From NCBI RefSeq assembly GCF_000829695.1, contig NZ_BBNN01000025.1, forward strand, positions 62,001 through 126,000: a DNA stretch of 64,000 nt, in the 5' to 3' direction. The notes under the pieces were generated by a model. The model ran no database searches, had not been told where the DNA came from, and worked only from the letters and a program-made list of their open reading frames with translations. How positions within the stretch are numbered: the first letter of the stretch is position 1; the number at the start of each line of letters is the position of its first letter. Both the position numbers and the translations under genes were made by a program. This stretch comes from Streptomyces sp. NBRC 110035 (GTDB lineage: Bacteria; Actinomycetota; Actinomycetes; Streptomycetales; Streptomycetaceae). Of the stretch, positions 26,842 through 38,065 are shown one piece after another.

Positions 26842-28464
26842 ATGACTAGTCAGACCACCATCGACGCGACGGGACCCGGGGACGAGACACCCGTGGGCAC
26901 CCCGCCGGACGCGGCACCCGGCAGAGGGCTGCGCGGCCACCCCTGGCTCACCCTCTTCACCGTCGCTGTCGGCGTCATGATGGTGGCCCTCGACGGCACC
27001 ATCGTCGCCATCGCCAACCCCGTGATCGCCAGGGACCTGGGAGCCAGTTTCGCCCAGGTCCAGTGGATCACCAACGCGTACTTCCTCGCCCTCGCGGTCT
27101 CCCTGATCACCGCCGGCAAGCTCGGTGACCGGTTCGGCCACCGGCAGACCTTCCTCATCGGCGTCGTCGGCTTCGCCGCCGCCTCGGGCGCGATCGGCCT
27201 GTCCGACGGCATCACGTCGGTCATCGTCTTCCGCGTCCTGCAGGGCCTCTTCGGCGCGCTGCTGATGCCGGCCGCGCTGGGCCTGCTGCGGGCGACCTTC
27301 CCGGCCGAGAAGCTCAACATGGCCATCGGCATCTGGGGCATGGTCATCGGTGCCTCCACCGCCGGCGGCCCGATCCTCGGCGGCGTCCTCGTCGAGCACG
27401 TCAGCTGGCAGTCCGTCTTCTGGATCAACGTCCCGGTCGGCGTCGTCGCGCTCGTCCTCGGCGTGCGGATCCTGCTCGACCACCGCGCGGAGAACCGCCC
27501 GCACTCCTTCGACATCCCCGGCATCGGCCTGCTGTCCGGCGCGATGTTCTGCCTCGTCTGGGCGCTGATCAAGGCCCCCGAGTGGGGCTGGGGCGACCTC
27601 AAGACCTGGGGGTTCATCGCCGTCTCCGTGGTGCTCTTCGCCGTCTTCGCCCTCTGGGAGAAGCGGGTGAAGGAGCCGCTGATCCCGCTGGCGATGTTCC
27701 GCTCCGTCCCGCTGTCCGCGGGTGTCGTGCTGATGGTCCTCATGGCCATCGCCTTCATGGGCGGCCTGTTCTTCGTCACCTTCTACCTGCAGAACGTGCA
27801 CGGCCAGAGCCCGGTCGACGCCGGCCTGCACCTGCTGCCGCTCACCGGCATGATGATCGTCGGCTCCCCGCTGGCCGGCGTGGTCATCACCAAGGCCGGC
27901 CCGCGCATCCCGCTGGCCGGCGGCATGGCCTTCACCGCGCTCGCCATGTTCGGCATCTCCACCCTCGAGAAGGACACCGGCAGCGCCGTGATGTCCCTCT
28001 GGTTCGCCCTGCTGGGCCTCGGCCTGGCGCCCGTCATGGTCGGCGCCACCGAGGTCATCGTGGGCAACGCGCCGCTGGAGCTCTCCGGTGTCGCCGGCGG
28101 TCTCCAGCAGGCCGCCATGCAGGTCGGCGGCAGCCTCGGTACGGCCGTGCTGGGCGCGGTGATGGCCTCCAAGGTCGACAGCGACCTCGCCGGCAACTGG
28201 GCGGACGCGGGGCTCCCGCCGCTCACCCCGGAGCAGGCCGCGCAGGCCGCCGAGGCCGTCCAGGTCGGCGTGCCCCCGGTGAGCGAGCAGATGCCCCCGG
28301 AGGTGGCCGCGACGGTCACCGAGGTGGCGCACGACACCTTCCTCTCCGGCATGAGCGCGGCTTCCCTGGTCGCCACCGCGGTCGCCGTCGTGGCGGTGGG
28401 CGTCGCCCTCCTCACCAAGCGCGGTGAGAACGCGGAGGCCGGCGCGGGCGTCGGCCACATCTGA
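26842..28464 (+). CDS. MFS drug exporter, DHA2 (14-TM) family
   Basis: A 540-residue multidrug/proton antiporter of the inner membrane. About 14 membrane segments are apparent. Family signatures are VMMVALDGTIVAIANPVIAR in TM1 (the D1 motif), NAYFLALAVSLITAGKLGDR with the loop GHRQ (motif A), RVLQGLFGALLMPAALGLL (motif B), and GMVIGASTAGGPILGGVLVE (motif C, antiporter). The ATG at 26842 (MTSQTTIDATG) is preferred over upstream starts lying within the promoter. It is controlled most probably by the divergent TetR. Substrates cannot be read from sequence; members export dyes, antibiotics and antiseptics. Confidence 0.93.
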   Translation: MTSQTTIDATGPGDETPVGTPPDAAPGRGLRGHPWLTLFTVAVGVMMVALDGTIVAIANPVIARDLGASFAQVQWITNAYFLALAVSLITAGKLGDRFGHRQTFLIGVVGFAAASGAIGLSDGITSVIVFRVLQGLFGALLMPAALGLLRATFPAEKLNMAIGIWGMVIGASTAGGPILGGVLVEHVSWQSVFWINVPVGVVALVLGVRILLDHRAENRPHSFDIPGIGLLSGAMFCLVWALIKAPEWGWGDLKTWGFIAVSVVLFAVFALWEKRVKEPLIPLAMFRSVPLSAGVVLMVLMAIAFMGGLFFVTFYLQNVHGQSPVDAGLHLLPLTGMMIVGSPLAGVVITKAGPRIPLAGGMAFTALAMFGISTLEKDTGSAVMSLWFALLGLGLAPVMVGATEVIVGNAPLELSGVAGGLQQAAMQVGGSLGTAVLGAVMASKVDSDLAGNWADAGLPPLTPEQAAQAAEAVQVGVPPVSEQMPPEVAATVTEVAHDTFLSGMSAASLVATAVAVVAVGVALLTKRGENAEAGAGVGHI

Positions 28465-28720
28465 CGGCTCCGGTGACCGGGTTCGCCCGTCAGGGTGAAC
28501 CGCCGCGGTGATCCCTCCCGTTCGGAGGGTGCCGCAGGTCACAGTGGGTCAAGTCCTCCGCAGGGCCTGGAGGATGCCGGGTGCGGCGCGCTGCTGGAGG
28601 GGGGCAGCGCGCCGGCAGCGGCTCGCCCGTTCTCGCTCCGGGGGCATTCACGCCCCGAGTGGGGGTACTCGCGTGTCGAACCCCACTACACCCCAACCGA
28701 CTACCGGGTTCAGGGAGTTG

Positions 28721-29017
28721 ATGATGGCGAGCTTCGGAGGCAGCACGCGCAGGCACCCCCGCTCACGTGGCCGGACGTGGCCGGATCGCGCGACGCTCGG
28801 AATCATCGGAGTCATCTGCGCGGTCGCCGGATTCTTCGTGCTGGGGATCGTCCTCGGCCCGGTGGCGATGGTCTGCGGCTGGCTCGCCATGGGCCGCAGC
28901 TGGTCCGGGGCCCGCCCGGTCCAGGCGGTGGTCGCGCTGGTTCTGGGCGCCATCGACACGCTGCTGGCGATCATCTGGCTGGCCTCGGCCACCGGATCGG
29001 GCTACGGAATGTTCTGA
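28721..29017 (+). CDS. DUF4190 small membrane protein
   Basis: A 98-residue protein with a basic N-terminus (STRRHPRSRGRTW) and two hydrophobic segments joined by GRSWSGAR. The segments are LGIIGVICAVAGFFVLGIVL plus GPVAMVCGWLAMG, and AVVALVLGAIDTLLAIIWLA. This is the DUF4190 pattern. Function unknown. The ATG at 28721 follows CAGGGAG at good spacing; the second ATG at 28724 is equally possible. It stands alone, and a strong terminator follows at 29069. Confidence 0.85.
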   Translation: MMASFGGSTRRHPRSRGRTWPDRATLGIIGVICAVAGFFVLGIVLGPVAMVCGWLAMGRSWSGARPVQAVVALVLGAIDTLLAIIWLASATGSGYGMF

Positions 29018-29068
29018 CAACCCGGGTTTTGACCCGGATCCGGACGGAAGTCTCCGCGGCGGAACGGC

Positions 29069-29103
29069 GGAAGGGCCTCCGGCGAAACGCCGGAGGCCCT
29101 TCC
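29069..29103. terminator. Strong bidirectional terminator
   Basis: A perfect 16-bp stem (29069-29084 with 29088-29103) and an AAA loop, placed between the DUF4190 stop (29017) and the convergent aceE stop (29126). Confidence 0.9.
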
Positions 29104-29125
29104 GCATGCGCCGGCCGCGGGTGTG

Positions 29126-31873
<2,748 letters not shown>

Positions 31874-32282
31874 GCTGTTCCTTACCTGTCGAAGGGCCGT
31901 GAGGAGGCCGCTGCTTCACTGACGTAGCCGGGTCTGCGCGCTCCCCATGGTCCACCCCGGGGCCGCGCGCGTCATCTCTACCGATAGGTAACCGGCACGC
32001 GACACCGGTACGGTGGCGTACGGAGCGAATCTCGCGTTCATGCGAGTCTCGTACCCGTATGCAGTTCCCAAACGCCCATTCGGGGCACAAGGGTGTGGTG
32101 TGAGTCACTGTGGGCCGGGATGATGTGCCTGGAGTTGCGGTGGCCCGGTCAGGATCGTCACCGTTTAGGCGGTCCGGGCGGCCGGGTACTTGCGCGATCC
32201 GCCCTGCCCGTGTGGACTACGGCCAATGCCGCGCGCCCGCGCGTGGCTGAGATATTCCCAAACCATGATCAGGAGGCACCCC
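31874..32282. other. Divergent control region of aceE and the DUF3052 gene
   Basis: No gene is supported in this 409-bp gap. It must contain the aceE promoter (minus) and the DUF3052 promoter (plus). Two imperfect dyads are visible: GTAACCGG/CCGGTAC at 31988-32011 and CTCGC-N6-GCGAG at 32031-32046. Either could be an operator. AGGAGG at about 32270 serves the DUF3052 gene. Confidence 0.5.
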
Positions 32283-32720
32283 GTGAGCGCGACCGCGGAC
32301 CACGCGGAGGAGCGGACGAACCCTGCCGCCAGGCTGGGGTTCCAGCCCGGGCAGGTGGTCCAGGAGATCGGCTACGACGACGACGTCGACCAGGAGCTCC
32401 GCGAGGCCATCGAGGGCGTCATCGAGAGCGACCTTGTCGACGAGGACTACGACGACGTGGCTGACGCCGTTGTGCTGTGGTTCCGCGACGACGACGGCGA
32501 CCTGACGGATGCGCTGGTGGACGCCGGCACGTACATCGAGGAGGGCGGGGCGATCCTGCTCCTCACGCCGAAGACCGGCCGCTCGGGGTACGTGGAGCCG
32601 AGCGACATCTCGGAAGCCGCCACCACGGCCGGCCTGACCGCCGCCAAGAGCGTCAGCGTCGGCAAGGACTGGAGCGGCAGCCGGCTGGCGACGCCGAAGG
32701 CGGCCAAGTCGCGGAGGTAG
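32283..32720 (+). CDS. DUF3052 family protein
   Basis: A 145-residue acidic protein conserved across actinobacteria next to the aceE gene. It starts MSATADHAEERTN, then LGFQPGQVVQEIGYDDDVDQ, VIESDLVDEDYDDVADAVVL and YIEEGGAILLLTPKTGR, with a basic tail. Its function is unknown. The constant position beside aceE in mycobacteria and streptomycetes suggests a tie to central metabolism, but that is only context. The GTG at 32283 follows an AGGAGG site at ideal spacing. Confidence 0.9.
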   Translation: MSATADHAEERTNPAARLGFQPGQVVQEIGYDDDVDQELREAIEGVIESDLVDEDYDDVADAVVLWFRDDDGDLTDALVDAGTYIEEGGAILLLTPKTGRSGYVEPSDISEAATTAGLTAAKSVSVGKDWSGSRLATPKAAKSRR

Positions 32721-32892
32721 CCGCGTCCCGGAGGTAGCCACGACGGCCCCGCCTCAGCGGGTGGCCGTATCCCGTTTTCCCACCGGACGGGCTGACCGGT
32801 TCAGCCCGTCCGGACCCTTGTCGTATCCCCTGCGTAGGGTGTTCCCAGGGAACAGGCCGGGCACAGCACCCCCCGAAGGGACGAACCAGGCG

Positions 32893-33366
32893 ATGGCGAT
32901 CCAGACGACGGCGCTCCAGGTCGGCGCTCACGCCCCCGACTTCGAGCTCAGGGACAACCACGGCGCGCCCGTGCGGCTGTCCGACCACCGGGGCCGTCGC
33001 AACGTGGTGCTCGTCTTCTACCCCTTCGCCTTCACCAGCGTGTGCACCGACGAGCTGCGTGCCCTGCGCGACGGCCCGGACCTCCTCGCCGGCCGCGGCA
33101 CCCAGTTGCTCGCCGTCTCCACCGACTCCGTCCACACCCTGCGCGTCTTCGCCGAGCAGGAGGGCCTGGAGTACCCCCTGCTGTCGGACTTCTGGCCGCA
33201 CGGGAACGTCTCGCGCGCCTACGGCGTCTTCGACGAGGGCAAGGGCTGCGCCGTTCGGGGGACCTTCGTCATCGACCGCGAGGGTCTCGTGCGGTGGACG
33301 GTGGTCAACGCGCTGCCCGACGCACGGGACCTGAACGACTACGTCGAGGCGGTCGCCGCGCTGTGA
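32893..33366 (+). CDS. AhpE-type peroxiredoxin
   Basis: A 157-residue thioredoxin-fold peroxidase that reduces hydrogen peroxide and organic peroxides. The active-site loop FYPFAFTSVCTDEL supplies Pro44, Thr48 and the peroxidatic Cys51; Arg122 in VRGTFVIDREG completes the pocket. It aligns with AhpE-like enzymes (1-Cys type) in length and in GVFDEGKGCAVRGTF. A second cysteine, Cys119, sits just before the Arg, where the Mycobacterium AhpE form has a non-Cys residue. It may act as a resolving residue or a thiol-exchange site. The ATG at 32893 is clear. The gene stands alone upstream of the Ter cluster. Confidence 0.92.
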   Translation: MAIQTTALQVGAHAPDFELRDNHGAPVRLSDHRGRRNVVLVFYPFAFTSVCTDELRALRDGPDLLAGRGTQLLAVSTDSVHTLRVFAEQEGLEYPLLSDFWPHGNVSRAYGVFDEGKGCAVRGTFVIDREGLVRWTVVNALPDARDLNDYVEAVAAL

Positions 33367-33498
33367 GCACACCCGGCGGCGGCGATTCCCCGGCGCCTGG
33401 GTCTGCGCCGGCCGGGAACCCGTTACTAGGATCGACTCGTTGATCCGACATCCAACGCACGACGGGGCTTCCCGCCCCCGGACATCAATGGAGGACCC

Positions 33499-34074
33499 GT
33501 GGGAGTCAGCCTCAGCAAGGGCGGCAACGTATCGCTGACCAAGGAGGCGCCGGGCCTGACCGCGGTCATCGTCGGACTGGGGTGGGACGTACGCACCACG
33601 ACCGGCACCGACTTCGACCTGGACGCCAGCGCGCTGCTGGTGAACAACACGGGCAAGGTCACCAACGACGCCAACTTCGTCTTCTTCAACAACCTCAAGA
33701 GCCCCGACGGCTCGGTGGAGCACACCGGCGACAACCTCACCGGTGAGGGCGAGGGCGACGACGAGCAGATCAAGGTCAACCTCGCGGGCGTCCCCGCGGA
33801 GATCGAGAAGATCGTCTTCCCGGTGTCCATCTACGACGCCGAGAACCGCCAGCAGTCCTTCGGCCAGGTGCGCAACGCGTTCATCCGCGTCGTCAACCAG
33901 GCCGGAGGTGCCGAGATCGCCCGCTACGACCTGTCGGAGGACGCCTCCACCGAGACCGCCATGGTCTTCGGCGAGCTGTACCGGCACGGCGCCGAGTGGA
34001 AGTTCCGCGCCATCGGCCAGGGCTACGCCTCCGGTCTGCGCGGCATCGCGCAGGACTTCGGCGTGAACGTCTGA
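33499..34074 (+). CDS. terD: TerD-family calcium-binding stress protein
   Basis: A 191-residue TerD protein. It begins MGVSLSKGGNVSLTKEAPGL and shows the two calcium-site regions: GTDFDLDASALLV and SPDGSVEHTGDNLTGEGEGD. The C-terminus is the conserved GQGYASGLRGIAQDFGVNV. TerD proteins are cytoplasmic, bind calcium, and are linked to stress, tellurite resistance and, in Streptomyces, development. It is the first of a run of TerD/TerC-type genes. The GTG at 33499 is used, with GGAGG at 33489. A -10-like TAGGAT at 33427 lies upstream. It is about 75% identical by eye to the next gene, so the two are recent tandem paralogues. Confidence 0.95.
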   Translation: MGVSLSKGGNVSLTKEAPGLTAVIVGLGWDVRTTTGTDFDLDASALLVNNTGKVTNDANFVFFNNLKSPDGSVEHTGDNLTGEGEGDDEQIKVNLAGVPAEIEKIVFPVSIYDAENRQQSFGQVRNAFIRVVNQAGGAEIARYDLSEDASTETAMVFGELYRHGAEWKFRAIGQGYASGLRGIAQDFGVNV

Positions 34075-34085
34075 GCCGCCCGCGT

Positions 34086-34165
34086 CCCGGGCGCCGCAGC
34101 CCGGGTCCGGCCGTCCCGCACGGCTGTTCCGTCCGGCGCCGCACGGTTTACGTGCGGCGCCGGAC
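34086..34165. terminator. Two hairpins between the terD paralogues
   Basis: A 7-bp stem (34086-34092 with 34099-34105) is followed by a perfect 14-bp stem (34131-34144 with 34152-34165) with loop GGTTTAC. They lie in the 138-bp gap between the two terD genes and probably end or attenuate transcription from the first. Confidence 0.75.
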
Positions 34166-34212
34166 GCGCAGGAGACCACCTGAGAAACATCACCCGGGGA
34201 GGGACCAGCAAC

Positions 34213-34788
34213 ATGGGCGTCACGCTCGCCAAGGGAGGCAATGTCTCCCTGTCCAAGGCCGTACCGAACCTCACGCAGGTGATGATCGGGCTCGGCTGGG
34301 ACGCACGCTCCACCACGGGAGCCCCCTTCGACCTCGACGCCAGCGCACTGGTGTGCAGCGACGGCCGGGTCATGGGGGACGAGTGGTTCATCTTCTACAA
34401 CCAGCTCACGAGCCCGGACGGCTCGGTGGAGCACACCGGTGACAACCTCACCGGCGAGGGCGAGGGCGACGACGAGTCCCTGCTGGTCGACCTCTCCAAG
34501 GTGCCGGTCCGCTGCGACAAGATCGTTTTTCCGGTCTCCATCCACCTGGCCGACGACCGCGGCCAGGCTTTCGGCCAGGTCAGCAATGCCTTCATCCGAG
34601 TGGTGAATCAGGCGGACGGTCAGGAACTCGCCCGCTACGACCTGTCGGAGGACGCCTCCACGGAAACCGCGATGATCTTCGGTGAGCTCTACCGCTATCA
34701 GGGCGAGTGGAAGTTCAGAGCGGTGGGGCAGGGGTATGCGTCGGGGCTCCGGGGCATCGCCCTAGACTTCGGAGTCAATGTTTCGTAA
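34213..34788 (+). CDS. terD: TerD-family calcium-binding stress protein, second copy
   Basis: A 191-residue paralogue of the preceding gene, with MGVTLAKGGNVSLSKAVPNL, GAPFDLDASALVCSDGRV, the same SPDGSVEHTGDNLTGEGEGD calcium region and the end GLRGIALDFGVNVS. It carries Cys residues (VCSDG, VRCDK) absent from the first copy. The ATG at 34213 follows GGGGAGGGACC. Because a strong hairpin precedes it, it probably has its own promoter. It is followed after 74 bp by the DUF475/TerC gene on the same strand. Confidence 0.95.
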   Translation: MGVTLAKGGNVSLSKAVPNLTQVMIGLGWDARSTTGAPFDLDASALVCSDGRVMGDEWFIFYNQLTSPDGSVEHTGDNLTGEGEGDDESLLVDLSKVPVRCDKIVFPVSIHLADDRGQAFGQVSNAFIRVVNQADGQELARYDLSEDASTETAMIFGELYRYQGEWKFRAVGQGYASGLRGIALDFGVNVS

Positions 34789-34862
34789 AGCCGACTACGG
34801 CGACGGGGAGAGTCTCCTCCGGAAATCCACCGGGGAGCCCCCCACACATGATGGGGTAGCCA

Positions 34863-36002
34863 GTGGTTCTGAAAACCTTCGGCTGGTCGTTCGCGGTCAC
34901 CGCGCTCGGCCTGGTCGCAGCGATCCTCTTCGGGGGGTGGACCGCCTTCGGCATCGTGGCGATCCTCTCGATCCTCGAGATCTCGCTGTCCTTCGACAAC
35001 GCGGTGGTCAACGCCGGAATCCTGAAGAAGATGAATGCCTTCTGGCAGAAGATCTTCCTCACCATCGGCATTCTGATCGCCGTCTTCGGCATGCGGCTGG
35101 TCTTCCCCGTCGTGATCGTCGCCGTGAGTGCCTCGCTCGGTCCGATCGAGGCGGTCGATCTCGCCCTCAGTGACAAGGACCGCTACCAGGAACTGGTCAC
35201 CGACGCGCACCCGTCGATCGCGGCCTTCGGTGGCATGTTCCTGCTGATGATCTTCCTGGACTTCGTCTTCGAGGACCGGGACATCAAGTGGCTGACCTGG
35301 ATCGAGCGTCCGCTGGCCAAGCTCGGCAAGGTCGACATGCTGTCGGTCTGCATCGCGCTGATCGTCCTGCTGACCGCCTCCCTGACGGTCGGGGCCAACG
35401 CCCACCAGCACGGCGGCACCCATGTCGACAAGGCGGAAACGGTCCTCCTCGCCGGTATCGGCGGTCTGATCACCTACATGATCGTGGGCGGTCTCTCCGG
35501 CTTCTTCGAGAACCGGCTCGAGGAGCAGGAGGAACGCGAGCACGAGGCCGAGGAGAAGGCCGAGCGGGCCGGCAGGCCCAAGACGGCCCTCGCCATCGGC
35601 GGCCAGGCCGCGTTCTTCATGTTCCTCTACCTCGAGGTCCTGGACGCCTCCTTCTCCTTCGACGGTGTGATCGGCGCCTTCGCCATCACCAACGACATCG
35701 TGCTGATGGCCCTGGGCCTCGGTATCGGAGCGATGTACGTCCGTTCGCTGACGGTCTACCTGGTGCGCCAGGGCACCCTCGACGAGTACGTCTACCTGGA
35801 GCACGGCGCGCACTACGCGATCGGCGCCCTCGCCGCGCTCCTGCTCATCACGATCCAGTACGAGATCAACGAGATCATCACCGGTCTCATCGGTGTCGTC
35901 CTGATCGGCCTGTCCTTCTGGTCCTCCGTGCGCCGCAACAGGGCCCACGCGGCGGCCGAGGGCGGCGCCGGCGAGAAGACCGAGGTCTCCTCCGGGGTGT
36001 GA
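34863..36002 (+). CDS. DUF475/TerC-family integral membrane protein
   Basis: A 379-residue membrane protein with about nine hydrophobic segments. The two family signatures are IVAILSILEISLSFDNAVVN near the N-terminus and YLEVLDASFSFDGVIGAFAI in the second half. In both, an acidic residue inside the membrane (Asp, with Glu nearby) may bind a metal ion. A charged cytosolic loop (RLEEQEEREHEAEEKAERAG) separates the halves. TerC-type proteins associate with TerD and are implicated in metal (manganese or calcium) export and stress response. The GTG at 34863 is the start. A strong terminator follows at 36031. Confidence 0.92.
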   Translation: MVLKTFGWSFAVTALGLVAAILFGGWTAFGIVAILSILEISLSFDNAVVNAGILKKMNAFWQKIFLTIGILIAVFGMRLVFPVVIVAVSASLGPIEAVDLALSDKDRYQELVTDAHPSIAAFGGMFLLMIFLDFVFEDRDIKWLTWIERPLAKLGKVDMLSVCIALIVLLTASLTVGANAHQHGGTHVDKAETVLLAGIGGLITYMIVGGLSGFFENRLEEQEEREHEAEEKAERAGRPKTALAIGGQAAFFMFLYLEVLDASFSFDGVIGAFAITNDIVLMALGLGIGAMYVRSLTVYLVRQGTLDEYVYLEHGAHYAIGALAALLLITIQYEINEIITGLIGVVLIGLSFWSSVRRNRAHAAAEGGAGEKTEVSSGV

Positions 36003-36030
36003 CAGCCCCCCGGGTGAGGAACGCTCTGTT

Positions 36031-36070
36031 CGGGGCGGCCGTCGAGGACCAGTCCTCGACGGCCGCCCCG
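36031..36070 (+). terminator. Strong terminator after the TerC-type gene
   Basis: An 18-bp perfect stem (36031-36048 with 36053-36070) closes a CCAG loop, 29 bp after the stop codon at 36002. Confidence 0.88.
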
Positions 36071-36179
36071 ACGGCCGTCCAAAGCCCGCCCGGGCGCCGA
36101 CGGCCGACGCGTGGGCGGGACAGCAGGACCGGCGGGACAGCAGGACCAGCGGGGTTCGACGAGTGGACTTGGGGCGGGA

Positions 36180-36917
36180 ATGGGCTTCCTGGACGGACTG
36201 CGGCGCGGAAACGACAGTGCCTTCGACTCGGGCAGCGCGGCCACCAACGCCATCGAGCTGACAAAGCGGTATGCGCAGGTGTCCCTGACCAAACAGGGCG
36301 CGGCCACCGGCAATCTCCGGATCAACCTGAGCTGGCGGATGCGCACCTCCGACCTGGGCGGCTCCCGGCGGGAGAGCCTGCTGCGCCACCCCTTCAAGGC
36401 ACTCAAGCCCCCGGAGGTCATCGCCCACAGCCAGAGCATGGTCAACGTCGACCTGGACCTCGGCTGCCTGTACGAGCTCCAGGACGGCACCAAGGGCGTG
36501 GTCCAGCCGCTCGGCGGCCTCCTCGGAGACGTCAACGGGCCGCCGTACGTCAAGCTCAGCGGCGACGACCGGTTCGGCTCGGGTTCCGGGGAGACGATCT
36601 ACGTCAACCTGGACCACCGCGAGAAGATCAGACGCCTGCTGGTCTTCGTGTACATCTACGACCAGACGCCCGCCTTCGACCGGACCCAGGCCATGGTCAC
36701 GCTCTACCCCGGCAACGGCCCGCGGATCGAGATAAGCCTGGACGAACGTCATCCGCAGGCCCGCTCCTGCGCGGTGGTGATGATCGAGAACGTCAAGGAC
36801 GAGCTCATCGTCCGCCGCGAGGTGAAGTTCGTCTACGGCTTCCAGGGAGAACTGGACCGTCTCTACGGCTGGGGCCTGCAGTGGGGGCGCGGCTTCAAGT
36901 CGAAGACGGGCCGGTAG
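36180..36917 (+). CDS. TerD-superfamily protein (TerA-like)
   Basis: A 245-residue protein related to TerD but divergent. It begins MGFLDGLRRGNDSAFDSGSA, followed by LTKQGAATGNLRINLSWRMR. A calcium-like DVDLDLGCLYEL appears as NVDLDLGCLYELQDGTKGVV. GSGSGETIYVNLDHREKIRR and LLVFVYIYDQTPAFDRTQAM follow the Ter fold. It resembles TerA-like members, predicted partners of TerD at the membrane. The ATG at 36180 is used; a longer reading from 36111 lacks conservation. It ends 27 bp from the convergent TerD-tail gene. Confidence 0.88.
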   Translation: MGFLDGLRRGNDSAFDSGSAATNAIELTKRYAQVSLTKQGAATGNLRINLSWRMRTSDLGGSRRESLLRHPFKALKPPEVIAHSQSMVNVDLDLGCLYELQDGTKGVVQPLGGLLGDVNGPPYVKLSGDDRFGSGSGETIYVNLDHREKIRRLLVFVYIYDQTPAFDRTQAMVTLYPGNGPRIEISLDERHPQARSCAVVMIENVKDELIVRREVKFVYGFQGELDRLYGWGLQWGRGFKSKTGR

Positions 36918-36944
36918 CCGGCCGGCGGACGGGTCCGGACGGGC

Positions 36945-37862
36945 CTACCGTCCGATGAACTGCGGCCCCTGCGGGGGCAGGCGGAAGTCGGGGTCGGGGG
37001 TGTGAGGAGCCGGGGGCGGGTAGCCGTAGCCGGACGGGGCCGCCGCGGTGGCGGGCGCGGGGGAGGTCTGGGGGTAGCCGTAGGCGGGCCGGCCGGCCGG
37101 CTGGGGGTAGCCGTAGGCCGGCTGGGTGGCCGGCGGCTGCTGCGGCGGGTAGCCGTACGCGGGCTGTGCCGGAACGCCGGGCGGCTGCTCGGGCGGCAGC
37201 GGGCCGGACCGGTCGGCCGCGGCGGGGGCGTGCACCTGCTGGGTCGGGGCCTCGGGGGCAACCGCGGGCGCGGGCGCGGGCGTGGCGGGTCCGGCGGCCG
37301 GCGGCTCCTGCGCGGCCTCCGACTCGTCCACCGAGATCCCGAAGTCCGTCGCCAGGCCCTCCAGCCCGTTCGAATAGCCCTCGCCGAGCGCCCGGAACTT
37401 CCAGCCGTCCCCGCGCCGGTACAGCTCACCGCAGATCAGCGCGGTCTCCTGGCCCGTCTCCGGTGTGACGTCGAAGTGCGCCAGCGCCTCCGCGTCCGGG
37501 GCCTGCGCGTCGTACAGCAGGATGCGCAGCGTGTCCACGGTGTCGAAGGTGACACCGTCCGCCGACGCCACCAGCAGGATCCGTCCGACGCCCTCCTCGA
37601 CCCCGCCGAGTTCCGTCTGGATCGTGTCGGTCAGGGTCTCGGCGACGCGCTTCTTGCCGAGCCGCCACACCGTGCCGGACGGGTGCCGGGGCTGGTTGTA
37701 GAAGACGAAGTCCTCGTCCGAGCGCACCCGGCCGTCGAGCCCAAGGAGCAGAGCGGACGCGTCCACGTCGGGAACACCCTGGCCGGGCGACCACCGCAGG
37801 ACGGCGCGTACCGTGGTGGCTCGGAGCGGGACGTTCGATCCCTTCAGCATGGCGTGCGTCAT
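36945..37862 (-). CDS. TerD-domain protein with Pro/Tyr-rich repeat tail
   Basis: A 305-residue protein. Residues 1-175 are a TerD domain (LKGSNVPLRATTVRAVLRW, VPDVDASALLLGLDGRVRSD, and FRALGEGYSNGLEGLATDFG). The remaining ~130 residues are low-complexity: Ala/Pro first, then repeats of PAYGYPQ or similar at four to five places, ending FRLPPQGPQFIGR. Such PxYGYP tails are common in actinobacterial membrane-associated or phase-forming proteins and may bind partners. The ATG at 37862 fits (MTHAMLKGSN). It is convergent with the TerA-like gene and divergent from the HpcH/HpaI gene. Confidence 0.9.
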   Translation of the reverse strand: MTHAMLKGSNVPLRATTVRAVLRWSPGQGVPDVDASALLLGLDGRVRSDEDFVFYNQPRHPSGTVWRLGKKRVAETLTDTIQTELGGVEEGVGRILLVASADGVTFDTVDTLRILLYDAQAPDAEALAHFDVTPETGQETALICGELYRRGDGWKFRALGEGYSNGLEGLATDFGISVDESEAAQEPPAAGPATPAPAPAVAPEAPTQQVHAPAAADRSGPLPPEQPPGVPAQPAYGYPPQQPPATQPAYGYPQPAGRPAYGYPQTSPAPATAAAPSGYGYPPPAPHTPDPDFRLPPQGPQFIGR

Positions 37863-38065
37863 GCGGTCATCCTGCCCTCTCCGTCCTGGTCACGACAATG
37901 CGGGGTGCGCACGCGCGCCGCCGCCGCCCGGCACCGACACGGCCGGGACACCTGAAGTTCACGCCTGGCGGGAACCGCCGACATCGATACCTACGTACTA
38001 TTACCGGCCACCTTCCGACATTCCACAGCCATTTCGCGCCATGCCCACGGTCACGGGGGAGTTCA

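Noticed and set aside
26815..28542. Very long antisense frame of Asp/Gly/His-rich sequence opposite the MFS gene
   Set aside because: It is the complement of a strongly biased coding sequence. Its composition and lack of any motif mark it as a shadow.
29069..29103. Riboswitch or structured RNA near aceE
   Set aside because: The structure is a simple perfect hairpin in a convergent gap, fully explained as a terminator.
33499..36917. Classical tellurite resistance operon
   Set aside because: The gene set is the general Ter stress type of actinobacteria; no terZABCDE-like order or tellurite-specific gene is seen, so resistance is not claimed.
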